From Alphaproteobacteria bacterium UBA3439 (lineage in GTDB: Bacteria > Pseudomonadota > Alphaproteobacteria > Puniceispirillales > Puniceispirillaceae), in assembly GCA_002378605.1 (NCBI GenBank), contig DFSK01000024.1:880-10995 (forward strand): 10,116 nucleotides of DNA, written 5' to 3'. How positions within the stretch are numbered: the stretch's first letter is position 1; each line of letters starts with the position of its first letter. Below are positions 1 through 6,787 of this stretch, in pieces. A program made the position numbers and the translations under genes. The notes below the pieces were generated by a model. The model had not been told where the DNA came from. It saw only the letters and a program-made list of their open reading frames with translations, and did not search any database.

Positions 1-1
1 A

Positions 2-400
2 TCAGTCATTGATCAATATCCAGCCGAATTATCAGGCGGCATGCAAAAGCGCGTTGCCCTTGCCAGAGCCATTGTCGACAAGCCTGAAATTCTGCTGTTT
101 GACGAGCCAACATCAGGCCTTGATCCGATTACCGGCGGGGTGATTGACCGGCTGATCATTGATGCCCGCGAGCGGCTTGGCGCGACGACTGTAACCATCA
201 GCCATGATATGGCATCGGTTCGGCGTATCGCTGACAAGGTGGCGATGGTTCATCATGGTGTGATCATCTGGGCTGGCCCTGCCGAAGAAATGAATGAAAG
301 CGGTGTTCCCGAAGTGCATCAATTTGTTCACGGTTTGGCTGAAGGCCCGCTGACCAATGAAAAGCCTGCCGCCTCACCTGCAAAAATGGCGGGATCATAA
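2..400 (+). CDS. mlaF: Mla-type phospholipid ABC transporter ATP-binding protein, C-terminal part (5' end outside window)
   Basis: The reading frame is open from the window's first bases, so the N-terminal half with Walker A lies upstream. Visible are the ABC signature LSGGM (bases 29-43), Walker B ILLFDEP with its Asp at 101-103, the D-loop SGLDP, and the H-loop His in TISHDM at 203-205. Two traits point to the Mla family rather than a generic importer: DPITGGVIDRLI after the D-loop, and the C-terminal VHQFVHGLAEGP, which resembles the VRQFLDGIADGP end of E. coli MlaF. In that family the ATPase works at the inner face of the cytoplasmic membrane with permease MlaE and lipid-binding MlaD, moving phospholipid between inner and outer membranes. 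A 15-residue Ala/Pro/Lys-rich tail follows. The stop TAA shares its final A with the radA ATG. A permease gene just upstream is expected but not visible. Confidence 0.85.
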   Translation, partial: SVIDQYPAELSGGMQKRVALARAIVDKPEILLFDEPTSGLDPITGGVIDRLIIDARERLGATTVTISHDMASVRRIADKVAMVHHGVIIWAGPAEEMNESGVPEVHQFVHGLAEGPLTNEKPAASPAKMAGS

Positions 401-1770
401 TGGCGCGTAACTCACTTTCATTTGTTTGCCAGCAATGCGGAGCTGTTTCGCCAAAATGGGCTGGAAAATGCGATGATTGCGGCGCATGGAACACGCTTGT
501 TGAAGAACGCAAAGAAGCGCCATCTGGCCCGGGAAAACGCGTCACCGGACGCCGGATTGTTCTTGAAGCCCTAAATCTGGATAACCGCCCCGAACCGCCA
601 CCGCGTATGCAATCGGGGATTAGCGAATTTGACCGCGTATCAGGTGGTGGGCTTGTCCCGGGATCGGCAACTTTGATTGGCGGCGATCCGGGCATTGGCA
701 AATCGACATTGCTGCTGCAATTAACTTGCAAGCTGGCTGCGGCGGGTCTGAAAGCCGCCTATATTTCGGGTGAGGAATCGGCTGATCAGGTGCGGATGCG
801 CGCCCAACGCCTTGGGCTGGCCAATGCCAGTGTCGAACTAGGCACGGCAACCAACGCCAGCGATATCGCTGCCTCGATGGATGGGCCCGACAAGCCCGAC
901 ATCATGGTAATTGATTCGATTCAGACGATGTTTTTGCCAAGTCTGGATTCGGCGCCCGGCACGGTATCGCAGGTTCGCGCCACCGCGCAGGAATTAATCA
1001 GAGCCGCCAAAAACAATCAGGTGGCGCTGTTGATTGTGGGGCATGTGACCAAAGATGGCGCGATTGCTGGCCCTCGCGTTCTTGAACATATGGTTGACGC
1101 GGTTCTGTATTTTGAAGGCGACCGATCACATCATTTCCGCATTTTGCGAAGCGTCAAAAACCGGTTTGGCGCGACTGACGAAATTGGCGTTTTTGAAATG
1201 GTTGAGGCCGGTCTTGCCGAAGTGCCGAACCCGTCCGAGCTATTTCTTGCTGACCGGCGCGATGATGTTACTGGTGCGGTGGTATTTGCAGGCATTGAGG
1301 GAAGCCGTCCAGTTCTTGTCGAGATCGAGGCGCTTGTTGCGCCTTCATCACTTGCCAGCCCGCGCCGTAATGTTGTTGGCTGGGACTCAAGCCGCCTTGC
1401 CATGCTGACCGCCGTTCTTGAGGCGCGATGCGGCGTGCCTTTATCGGGGCGTGATATTTTCCTGAATGTGGCTGGTGGGCTGAAAATTTATGAAACAGCG
1501 GCCGATCTTGCGGTTGCGGCGGCGCTCATTTCGTCTGTAACTGGTCGGCCCGCGCCGAAACGAACCGTATTTTTCGGCGAAGTCGCCCTGTCTGCTGAAT
1601 TGCGGCAGGTGGCACAAGCCGAGGCACGGCTGAAAGAAGCCGCCAAGCTGGGTTTTGAAAATGCGGTCATGCCGCGCCCGCGCAAATCAATCGGCAAAAC
1701 TACCGGCATTTCAATGGCGCAGCCGACGACTCTGGCCGAATTGATTGAAATTATGGGTGGTATAAGTTGA
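400..1770 (+). CDS. radA: DNA repair protein RadA (Sms)
   Basis: This is a full-length RadA/Sms protein of 456 aa, close to the usual 450-460. RadA is a RecA-like, DnaB-like ATPase that helps process and branch-migrate recombination intermediates. An N-terminal four-cysteine zinc finger (C10-x2-C13, C24-x2-C27) is followed by the ATPase core with Walker A GDPGIGKST at residues 95-103, Walker B around IDSIQ (D172), and the RadA-specific KNRFG motif at 253-257. The C-terminal third is the Lon-protease-like domain with the familiar stretch AGGLKIYETAADLAVAAAL. The ATG overlaps the preceding ATPase stop codon as TAATG, with only a modest GGGA ribosome site 5 bases upstream, so translation is probably coupled to the gene before it. 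cvpA begins 58 bases downstream on the same strand. The protein family is certain; the coupling is inferred. Confidence 0.97.
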   Translation: MARNSLSFVCQQCGAVSPKWAGKCDDCGAWNTLVEERKEAPSGPGKRVTGRRIVLEALNLDNRPEPPPRMQSGISEFDRVSGGGLVPGSATLIGGDPGIGKSTLLLQLTCKLAAAGLKAAYISGEESADQVRMRAQRLGLANASVELGTATNASDIAASMDGPDKPDIMVIDSIQTMFLPSLDSAPGTVSQVRATAQELIRAAKNNQVALLIVGHVTKDGAIAGPRVLEHMVDAVLYFEGDRSHHFRILRSVKNRFGATDEIGVFEMVEAGLAEVPNPSELFLADRRDDVTGAVVFAGIEGSRPVLVEIEALVAPSSLASPRRNVVGWDSSRLAMLTAVLEARCGVPLSGRDIFLNVAGGLKIYETAADLAVAAALISSVTGRPAPKRTVFFGEVALSAELRQVAQAEARLKEAAKLGFENAVMPRPRKSIGKTTGISMAQPTTLAELIEIMGGIS

Positions 1771-1828
1771 CGCGCTATCGCATAATTCGACCGGCTGGCC
1801 GTGGGGTTTTTCCTGAAAAAGGATTTGC

Positions 1829-2467
1829 ATGATCGATTTTGCAACATTGACGCTTGTTGATTACGGTATTCTTCTTGTGCTGATACTGTCAGCTATCCTA
1901 TCCACTTTGCGCGGTATGACCCGCGAATTGCTGGGGCTGGCTGGCTGGGTTGTCTCGATCCTTGTCGCCAATTTCACCGCGCCCATGATCGAAACGCCGA
2001 TCGCCGATTTCCTGCAGGTCAAAGGGCTTGGCGCGGCGCTGGCATGGGCTTTGCCCTTTGCCGCATCGGTTGTGATCTGGTTCATTTTGGCAAGCCTGTT
2101 AGCCCCGGGTCTCAAGCGTGTTGGATTTGGCAGCCTTGACCGCTGGCTTGGCGTTTTGTTTGGATTTATTCGCGGTTTCGGTCTTGTGCTGATTGTGTTT
2201 GTTGCTGCGGTTTTTGCCGCCGAAGGTGAAGATAATCTGCCCGATATCGTCAAGGAATCACAAAGCACCCCTGCCTTGAGCCGCAGCGCACATTATTTTT
2301 CTGGCTTTGTCCCAGAAGATTACCGCGACAAATTGATTGATAATCTGACCTATCGCGCCCCAATGACCACAAATTCGGTATCGCAAGGCTTAGACGCCCC
2401 AATCGAAGCTGGCAAGGATACCCTTGATAACGGCATGAAATTATTAAGTGATGAAAAGGCCAATTAA
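1829..2467 (+). CDS. cvpA: CvpA family inner-membrane protein
   Basis: This 212-aa protein has four predicted membrane helices at about residues 9-27, 33-50, 69-93 and 106-130, followed by an 80-residue hydrophilic tail. The family marks are LRGMTREL at 27-34, just after helix 1, and SLDRWLGVLFGFIRG at 102-116, leading into helix 4. E. coli CvpA was named for its need in colicin V production. In many bacteria the gene sits next to purF, as here; its molecular role is poorly defined and has been linked to envelope stress and bile tolerance. The start is supported by an AAAAAGGA ribosome site at 1816-1823, 5 bases before the ATG. The C-terminal tail (DAPIEAGKDTLDNG and neighbours) is weakly conserved and could not be assigned a function. 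Operonic with radA by spacing (58 bases, no clear terminator). Confidence 0.93.
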   Translation: MIDFATLTLVDYGILLVLILSAILSTLRGMTRELLGLAGWVVSILVANFTAPMIETPIADFLQVKGLGAALAWALPFAASVVIWFILASLLAPGLKRVGFGSLDRWLGVLFGFIRGFGLVLIVFVAAVFAAEGEDNLPDIVKESQSTPALSRSAHYFSGFVPEDYRDKLIDNLTYRAPMTTNSVSQGLDAPIEAGKDTLDNGMKLLSDEKAN

Positions 2468-2496
2468 CGCGACAAAGACTTTGCATCATTGAAAAT

Positions 2497-2520
2497 CTGG
2501 CACGCCTTGACGTGCACCAG
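2497..2520 (+). terminator. Stem-loop between cvpA and purF, weak terminator candidate
   Basis: CTGGCACG (2497-2504) pairs with CGTG plus CCAG (2511-2514 and 2517-2520) across a CCTTGA loop, leaving a two-base CA bulge on the right arm. Only TGTTTTGGTT follows, not a solid T tract, so termination would be weak or partial. It lies 30 bases after the cvpA stop. It could also be a leader element or chance, and it overlaps the promoter candidate listed separately. Confidence 0.25.
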
Positions 2521-2536
2521 TGTTTTGGTTGATAAC
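2507..2536 (+). promoter_or_regulatory. Candidate sigma-70-like promoter for purF
   Basis: TTGACG (2507-2512, five of six to the -35 consensus) and GATAAC (2531-2536, four of six to the -10) are separated by 18 bases. Transcription would start near 2543, giving a leader of about 50 bases before the purF ATG. The 128-base gap is otherwise empty apart from the stem-loop and a short CAAAG-A-CTTTG palindrome at 2473-2483. It would let purF be expressed apart from radA-cvpA. Support is by motif match only. Confidence 0.3.
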
Positions 2537-2595
2537 CCAGCGCATGGCGGGCGTTTGAATGCCGGTTTAGCCCCCGTGATTTTAGGACATGGATT

Positions 2596-4050
2596 ATGAG
2601 TTTGGTAACGACCCACCCTTTTGACGATGATCATTTGCAAGAAGAATGTGCGGTTTTTGGCATTTTCGGCACAAATGAGGCCAGCATTAACACCGCCCTT
2701 GGTTTGCACGCGCTACAGCATCGTGGACAAGAGGCTGCCGGTATTGTCAGCTTTGACGGCAAAACCTTTTTTGCGCATCGTGGGCTTGGTCATGTTGGCG
2801 AAAATTTTGGCGCTGGTTCGTCACATATTGCCAATCTTGTTGGCCATGTGGCTATTGGCCATAATCGCTATTCAACCAGCGGCAATTCAAACGCATTACT
2901 GGAAATTCAACCCTTTTCATCAGAACTGGCCTTTGGCGGCTTTGCCCTTGCACATAACGGCAACCTAACCAATGCGGCACGGTTAAGGTCATCGCTTGTT
3001 GAAACCGGAAGCCTGTTTCAATCGTCATCTGACACTGAAATCATCGTTCACCTTGTTGCCCGATCACATCAGGACACGGTTACTGACCGGTTGATTGATG
3101 CGTTAAAACAGATTGAAGGTGCCTATTCACTGGTCTGCGTTGCCAAGGATATGCTGATAGGTGTTCGTGACCCGCTCGGCGTGCGGCCATTGGTTCTTGG
3201 CAAGCAGGGCGATGCTTATGTTTTGGCATCAGAAAGCTGTGCGCTGGATATTGTGGGTGCTGAAATCGTGCGCGATCTCGATCCGGGTGAAATGGTGGTG
3301 ATCACCAAGGCCGGCATCAAATCAATAAAGCCATTTCCGACCAAGCAAAGCCGGTTTTGCGTTTTTGAATATATCTATTTTGCACGGCCGGATAGCGTTC
3401 TTGAAGGGCGCGGCGTCTATCACGCACGCAAAGCCATTGGTGCAGAGCTTGCTAAAGAATCTGGAGCAAATGCCGATTTGGTTGTGCCGGTTCCTGATTC
3501 GGGCGTGCCGGCTGCGCTTGGCTATGCCGAAGCGGCGAATATTCCGTTCGAGCTTGGCATCATTCGCAATCACTATATCGGCCGCACTTTTATCCAGCCT
3601 ACTCAGCAAGGCCGGAATGACAGTGTGAAAATGAAACATAACGCCAATCCAGCAACGGTTCGTGGCAAGCGCGTTGTTCTTGTTGATGACTCGATTGTGC
3701 GTGGCACTACCTCACGCAAAATTGTTGCGATGATGCGCGCGGCGGGTGCTGCCGAGGTGCATATGCGGATTGCCAGCCCGCCAACAAAAAACCCATGTTT
3801 TTACGGCGTTGATACGCCTGACAAAGACCAATTGATTGCCGCCAAGCTGGATATTGACGCCATTGCCAAGGAAATTGGCGCTGACTCACTGGCCTTTATT
3901 TCGATTGACGGACTGTATCGTGCCATGGGCGAAGCTGGCCGCAATGCAGATGGGCCGCAATTCTGCGATGCCTGTTTTACCGGTGATTATCCGATCAAAT
4001 TGGCATCCGGCCTGTCGGGAAAACGTGTTTCCCACGGCAATAGCCGTTAG
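2596..4050 (+). CDS. purF: Amidophosphoribosyltransferase (glutamine PRPP amidotransferase)
   Basis: PurF (484 aa) makes 5-phosphoribosylamine from PRPP and glutamine, the committed step of de novo purine synthesis in the cytoplasm. The N-terminal Ntn-hydrolase glutaminase domain begins at C18 in EECAVFGIFG, so the first 17 residues look like a propeptide cut off to expose the catalytic cysteine. LQHRGQEAAGI (40-50) and GHNRYST (88-94) belong to this domain. The phosphoribosyltransferase domain carries the PRPP motif VVLVDDSIVRGTTS at 360-373. Cysteines C255, C401, C457 and C460 sit where the Bacillus subtilis enzyme binds its 4Fe-4S cluster, which marks the oxygen-sensitive class rather than the cluster-free E. 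coli type. The start is supported by AGGA at 2584-2587, 8 bases upstream. cvpA lies upstream and a short-chain dehydrogenase 26 bases downstream, a common alphaproteobacterial order. Confidence 0.98.
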   Translation: MSLVTTHPFDDDHLQEECAVFGIFGTNEASINTALGLHALQHRGQEAAGIVSFDGKTFFAHRGLGHVGENFGAGSSHIANLVGHVAIGHNRYSTSGNSNALLEIQPFSSELAFGGFALAHNGNLTNAARLRSSLVETGSLFQSSSDTEIIVHLVARSHQDTVTDRLIDALKQIEGAYSLVCVAKDMLIGVRDPLGVRPLVLGKQGDAYVLASESCALDIVGAEIVRDLDPGEMVVITKAGIKSIKPFPTKQSRFCVFEYIYFARPDSVLEGRGVYHARKAIGAELAKESGANADLVVPVPDSGVPAALGYAEAANIPFELGIIRNHYIGRTFIQPTQQGRNDSVKMKHNANPATVRGKRVVLVDDSIVRGTTSRKIVAMMRAAGAAEVHMRIASPPTKNPCFYGVDTPDKDQLIAAKLDIDAIAKEIGADSLAFISIDGLYRAMGEAGRNADGPQFCDACFTGDYPIKLASGLSGKRVSHGNSR

Positions 4051-4076
4051 CCATCGCCAACCAGAACGAGCGCAGC

Positions 4077-4799
4077 ATGACCCCTGACCTTCAAAACAAA
4101 ATCATTCTCATCACCGGTGCCAGCCGCGGGATTGGCCGTGCTGTAGCGATTGCCGCGGCAAAGGCTGGCGCTGAAATCATCATGACTGGCCGGACGATGG
4201 GTGCCTTGGAAGACGTCGATGATGAAATCAAGGCCCTTGGCGGCAAAGCCACTATTGTTGAACTCGAAATGGCCGATTATGCCGCAATGCCGCGTCTAGC
4301 CGCAGCGATCCATGGACGCTGGGGTCGTCTTGATGGTCTTTTGGCTAATGCGGCAATGCTTGGCCCGCTTACCCCCTTATCGCATCTTGATGACAAAGTG
4401 TGGGACAGCACTATCTCGATCAATCTGACCGCGCAATGGCATTTGATCCGTGCGATGGAACCATTGCTGATTGCAGCGCCAGCGGGACGCGCCGTTCTGG
4501 TTTCGTCGGGTGTTGCCGAGGGCATTGCGCCATTTTGGGGGCCATATGCCATTTCAAAGGCTGGCCTTGAGGCAATGGGACGGGTTTGGGCTGGTGAGAC
4601 CGAGCAAACCAATTTGCGAATCAACATGATCAGCCCTGGCGGCACAGCAACCGGCATGCGGGCATCAGCTTTCCCGGGTGAAGATCCAGATTCGCTGCCA
4701 CAACCAGATGATATTGCGCCGGCCTTTTTGACGCTTCTTAGCCCCAATTGCCAGGATCATGGCAAACGGTTTAAAGCCCGCAGCATGCTAGGTCTATAG
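4077..4799 (+). CDS. Short-chain dehydrogenase/reductase (SDR) family oxidoreductase, substrate unknown
   Basis: This is a classical SDR of 240 aa with a single Rossmann fold. The cofactor motif TGASRGIG is at residues 13-20, an ANAA variant of the NNAG motif at 90-93, and the active-site set N116, S143/S144, Y157 and K161 (YAISK) is complete, so the enzyme should be active with NAD(H) or NADP(H). R17 after TGAS and the following basic residues would fit NADP, but this is not decisive. Close relatives commonly sit directly after purF in Alphaproteobacteria; I know of no assigned substrate and no link to purine synthesis. The ribosome site is weak (ACGAG-like). The gene starts 26 bases after the purF stop, so it is probably co-transcribed. 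Its TAG stop lies in a CTATAG palindrome shared with mnmC on the other strand. Confidence 0.9.
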   Translation: MTPDLQNKIILITGASRGIGRAVAIAAAKAGAEIIMTGRTMGALEDVDDEIKALGGKATIVELEMADYAAMPRLAAAIHGRWGRLDGLLANAAMLGPLTPLSHLDDKVWDSTISINLTAQWHLIRAMEPLLIAAPAGRAVLVSSGVAEGIAPFWGPYAISKAGLEAMGRVWAGETEQTNLRINMISPGGTATGMRASAFPGEDPDSLPQPDDIAPAFLTLLSPNCQDHGKRFKARSMLGL

Positions 4800-6647
4800 G
4801 CGGCTTGCCCGCAAGCGAAACCGATAAGGGTCAAGCCCCCGCCTTATATCACTATCAAGCGTTACCGGCATTCCCAGTATTTCTGCGGCCAGCATATCGC
4901 CAAGCAATGGCGCCAACGTCAAACCGCGGGCGCCAAGCGCACCAAGAACAAACAAATCATCATTGATCTTGCCACAGACCGGATTGCGATCGGCCGTGCT
5001 GGCGCGCCTGCTGACCCGCGCCCCATAGCTGGCAGGATCAGGCAAGCCGTCACCAAGCCCCTGCGGCAAAAGCTGTTTATTATGAAGATGCGCGCTTGCC
5101 AAAATTTCAGTATTGCCCTCGCGGTCAAATGTGGCACCTAGCTCGTGAAAACCATCTTGTGCCGGAGTCAGATAGCCGCCAAAGCTGATGCCTGCCCGCA
5201 ATCCGGCAAGGGTTGCCGTTTCCGGAACATGGCTAACCTGCCCCGATGTAACATCGATGGCAATGCCCTGAATGGCTAGCATTTGATGCAGAGCCGCTAA
5301 ATCTGCACCAGCGGCAACAACAAGCTGATCACATATTAATCGGCGTCCATCATCTGCCAAAAGGTGATATTTCGCGTCAACATGGTGCATGCCAACCACA
5401 TGAAAGCCGAAATGCATTTCCGCGCCCCTCGCAAGATGATTTGTCAGGCGCATCGGATCGATCACCCGCCCCCAATGATGCACAACACCACCAAGCGGAA
5501 GATCAATGCCAGCCTGCGATGATGCCGCTTTGGCATCAACAAATCGCATTAGATCATCCGGCCAGAATTGGGTGCGGAACTTTGCCTGACGCACGGCTTC
5601 GCGATCAGGCCAATCAAGCGAGATAACCCGATCAGCAACAACCGCAAGCGCGGCATCACTGCATCCTGCCGCAAAAGACAGGCAATCAGCCGACATTCGG
5701 CTTGCCACATTGTGATCAACACTTAAACGCGGGCTTTGCAGGGCCAGCCGGTTACCCGATGCGCCACCTGCAAGCCGGTCGCGGGCGTCAATGATATGCG
5801 GGGTCATGCCGCGCGCCACAAGCCCCGCCGCCACCGAAGCACCGGCAATGCCGCCGCCAATAATCCCAATTTTCCGATTGTGGGAAACTGGCTGCGGCGT
5901 CAAAGCACCGGCGCGTTTGCGGCCAACAAGCATATCGCGTTTGCGGCCAAATCCGGGGCGTTTTTCAAGGTCAAATCCGGCCTCGGTCAATCGCTGGCGA
6001 ACTGCACTGGCAACGGTAAAGGTGGCAAAACTGCCCCCTGCCCGCGTCAAACGGCCAATCGCCATCAATAAATCTTGATTCCATAATTGCGGATTTTTGG
6101 CTGGTGTGAACCCATCTAGAAACCACGCATCAGCCGCAAAATTGGCCTTTGCCACCGCCTCATTTGCATCCCCGTAAATCAGGTGCAATCGCAATCGGCC
6201 ATGCAGGAAATCACGGCGATGCAATCCGGGCCATTGTGGTGGCAATGCTGCAATCAGATCATCGCTATGACGCGCCAGGTCGGGAAATGTCTGATGACTT
6301 TGTGCCATGGCCACAGCTGGCAATGGCCGTGATTCGAATGAGATATAGTCAATCTGGCACACGGGTTGGGTCTGCTTATGCGTCATGGCCTCCAGCAAGG
6401 CCATCACCGCCAGAAAATTCAGCCCCGTGCCAAAACCGGTCTCGGCAATGGTGAATTGTGATGCGGTGGCAATTCTGTCAGCAAGGTCATTCCCATCAAG
6501 AAACACATGACGCGCCTCGCCAAGCCCATTATCTGTCGAATAATATAAATCGTCGAAATCATCAGCACGCAAAACCCCGTCACGATACGATAGCGGAGCA
6601 GATGCAAGCCGGTAATCGGCGGAGTGATGGGTCACGGGATCGGTCAT
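4794..6647 (-). CDS. mnmC: Bifunctional tRNA mnm5U34 biosynthesis protein MnmC (methyltransferase + FAD oxidoreductase)
   Basis: MnmC completes the 5-methylaminomethyl(-2-thio)uridine at the tRNA wobble base. The C-terminal FAD domain converts cmnm5U to nm5U and the N-terminal domain methylates this with S-adenosylmethionine. In the 617-aa protein, counted from the ATG at 6645-6647, the methyltransferase domain shows ETGFGTGLNF at about 69-78 and the family signature DGFTPAKNP at 178-186. The oxidoreductase domain opens with GIIGGGIAGAS at 261-271 and closes with GARGLTLAPL near 572-581. E. coli MnmC is 668 aa, so this one is slightly compact but both halves are whole. The frame stays open to a TTG at 6686, which would add 13 residues, but the ATG gives the family-like N-terminus ahead of DFDDLYYSTDNG. 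No strong ribosome site is visible. It overlaps the convergent dehydrogenase by 6 bases. Confidence 0.95.
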   Translation of the reverse strand: MTDPVTHHSADYRLASAPLSYRDGVLRADDFDDLYYSTDNGLGEARHVFLDGNDLADRIATASQFTIAETGFGTGLNFLAVMALLEAMTHKQTQPVCQIDYISFESRPLPAVAMAQSHQTFPDLARHSDDLIAALPPQWPGLHRRDFLHGRLRLHLIYGDANEAVAKANFAADAWFLDGFTPAKNPQLWNQDLLMAIGRLTRAGGSFATFTVASAVRQRLTEAGFDLEKRPGFGRKRDMLVGRKRAGALTPQPVSHNRKIGIIGGGIAGASVAAGLVARGMTPHIIDARDRLAGGASGNRLALQSPRLSVDHNVASRMSADCLSFAAGCSDAALAVVADRVISLDWPDREAVRQAKFRTQFWPDDLMRFVDAKAASSQAGIDLPLGGVVHHWGRVIDPMRLTNHLARGAEMHFGFHVVGMHHVDAKYHLLADDGRRLICDQLVVAAGADLAALHQMLAIQGIAIDVTSGQVSHVPETATLAGLRAGISFGGYLTPAQDGFHELGATFDREGNTEILASAHLHNKQLLPQGLGDGLPDPASYGARVSRRASTADRNPVCGKINDDLFVLGALGARGLTLAPLLGDMLAAEILGMPVTLDSDIRRGLDPYRFRLRASRL

Positions 6648-6668
6648 GCTGGTAATCTGCACCCGCGA

Positions 6669-6674
6669 ATCATA
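6669..6674 (-). promoter_or_regulatory. Candidate -10 element for mnmC
   Basis: On the minus strand, TATGAT (five of six to TATAAT) lies about 22 bases before the mnmC ATG. Transcription starting near 6662 would leave a leader of about 15 bases. No good -35 is found 16-18 bases upstream, where the sequence is an A-rich run. This is motif evidence only. Confidence 0.25.
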
Positions 6675-6695
6675 AGCCGCAAGCAAATGACCATT

Positions 6696-6711
6696 TTTTT
6701 TTGCAAAAAAA
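6696..6711. repeat. 16-bp perfect T7-GC-A7 palindrome in the divergent mnmC/cfa intergenic region
   Basis: Seven T, GC and seven A form an exact palindrome, with two further T on the left (T9 in all, 6694-6702). It sits in the 140-base gap between the divergent mnmC and cfa starts (6648-6787). The rest of that gap is AT-rich, with TTTAAT at 6751-6756, TATTCT at 6746-6751 and a GTTTAAAC palindrome at 6762-6769. I could not pair any of these with a clear -35 for cfa. Such A/T tracts commonly bend DNA or bind nucleoid proteins. The stem would be too weak for a normal terminator, and it lies upstream of both genes rather than downstream. Confidence 0.6.
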
Positions 6712-6787
6712 TATCGGCCTTAACCTTTTATTTTGTTTTACCCACTATTCTTTAATTGCCGGTTTAAACAACAAGATGTGGTGTGCC

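Noticed and set aside
1807..1820. TTTTTC-CT-GAAAAA inverted repeat before cvpA
   Set aside because: The 2-base loop is too small for a hairpin and the right arm is simply the cvpA ribosome site; more likely chance in an A/T-rich spacer.
2544..2570. Tiny reading frames MAGV and MPV in the purF leader
   Set aside because: They are four and three codons long, lack ribosome sites, and contain no run of codons that would suggest an attenuator leader peptide.
4277..4747. Long open frame (156 codons) antisense to the dehydrogenase gene
   Set aside because: It is a shadow frame of a well-supported SDR gene, rich in Ser, Arg and Pro with no recognisable motif. The same holds for the antisense frames at 264-731, 1488-1847 and 1861-2268.
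6648..6686. TTG start of mnmC at 6686 (13 extra residues)
   Set aside because: The ATG at 6645-6647 already gives the usual distance to the conserved DFDDLYYS block, and the -10 candidate TATGAT lies within the extension.
6701..6787. TTG start of the cfa frame at 6701 (29 extra residues)
   Set aside because: The extension lies in the AT-rich promoter region, includes the A7 half of the palindrome, has no ribosome site and does not resemble the family N-terminus. The ATG at 6788 fits better.
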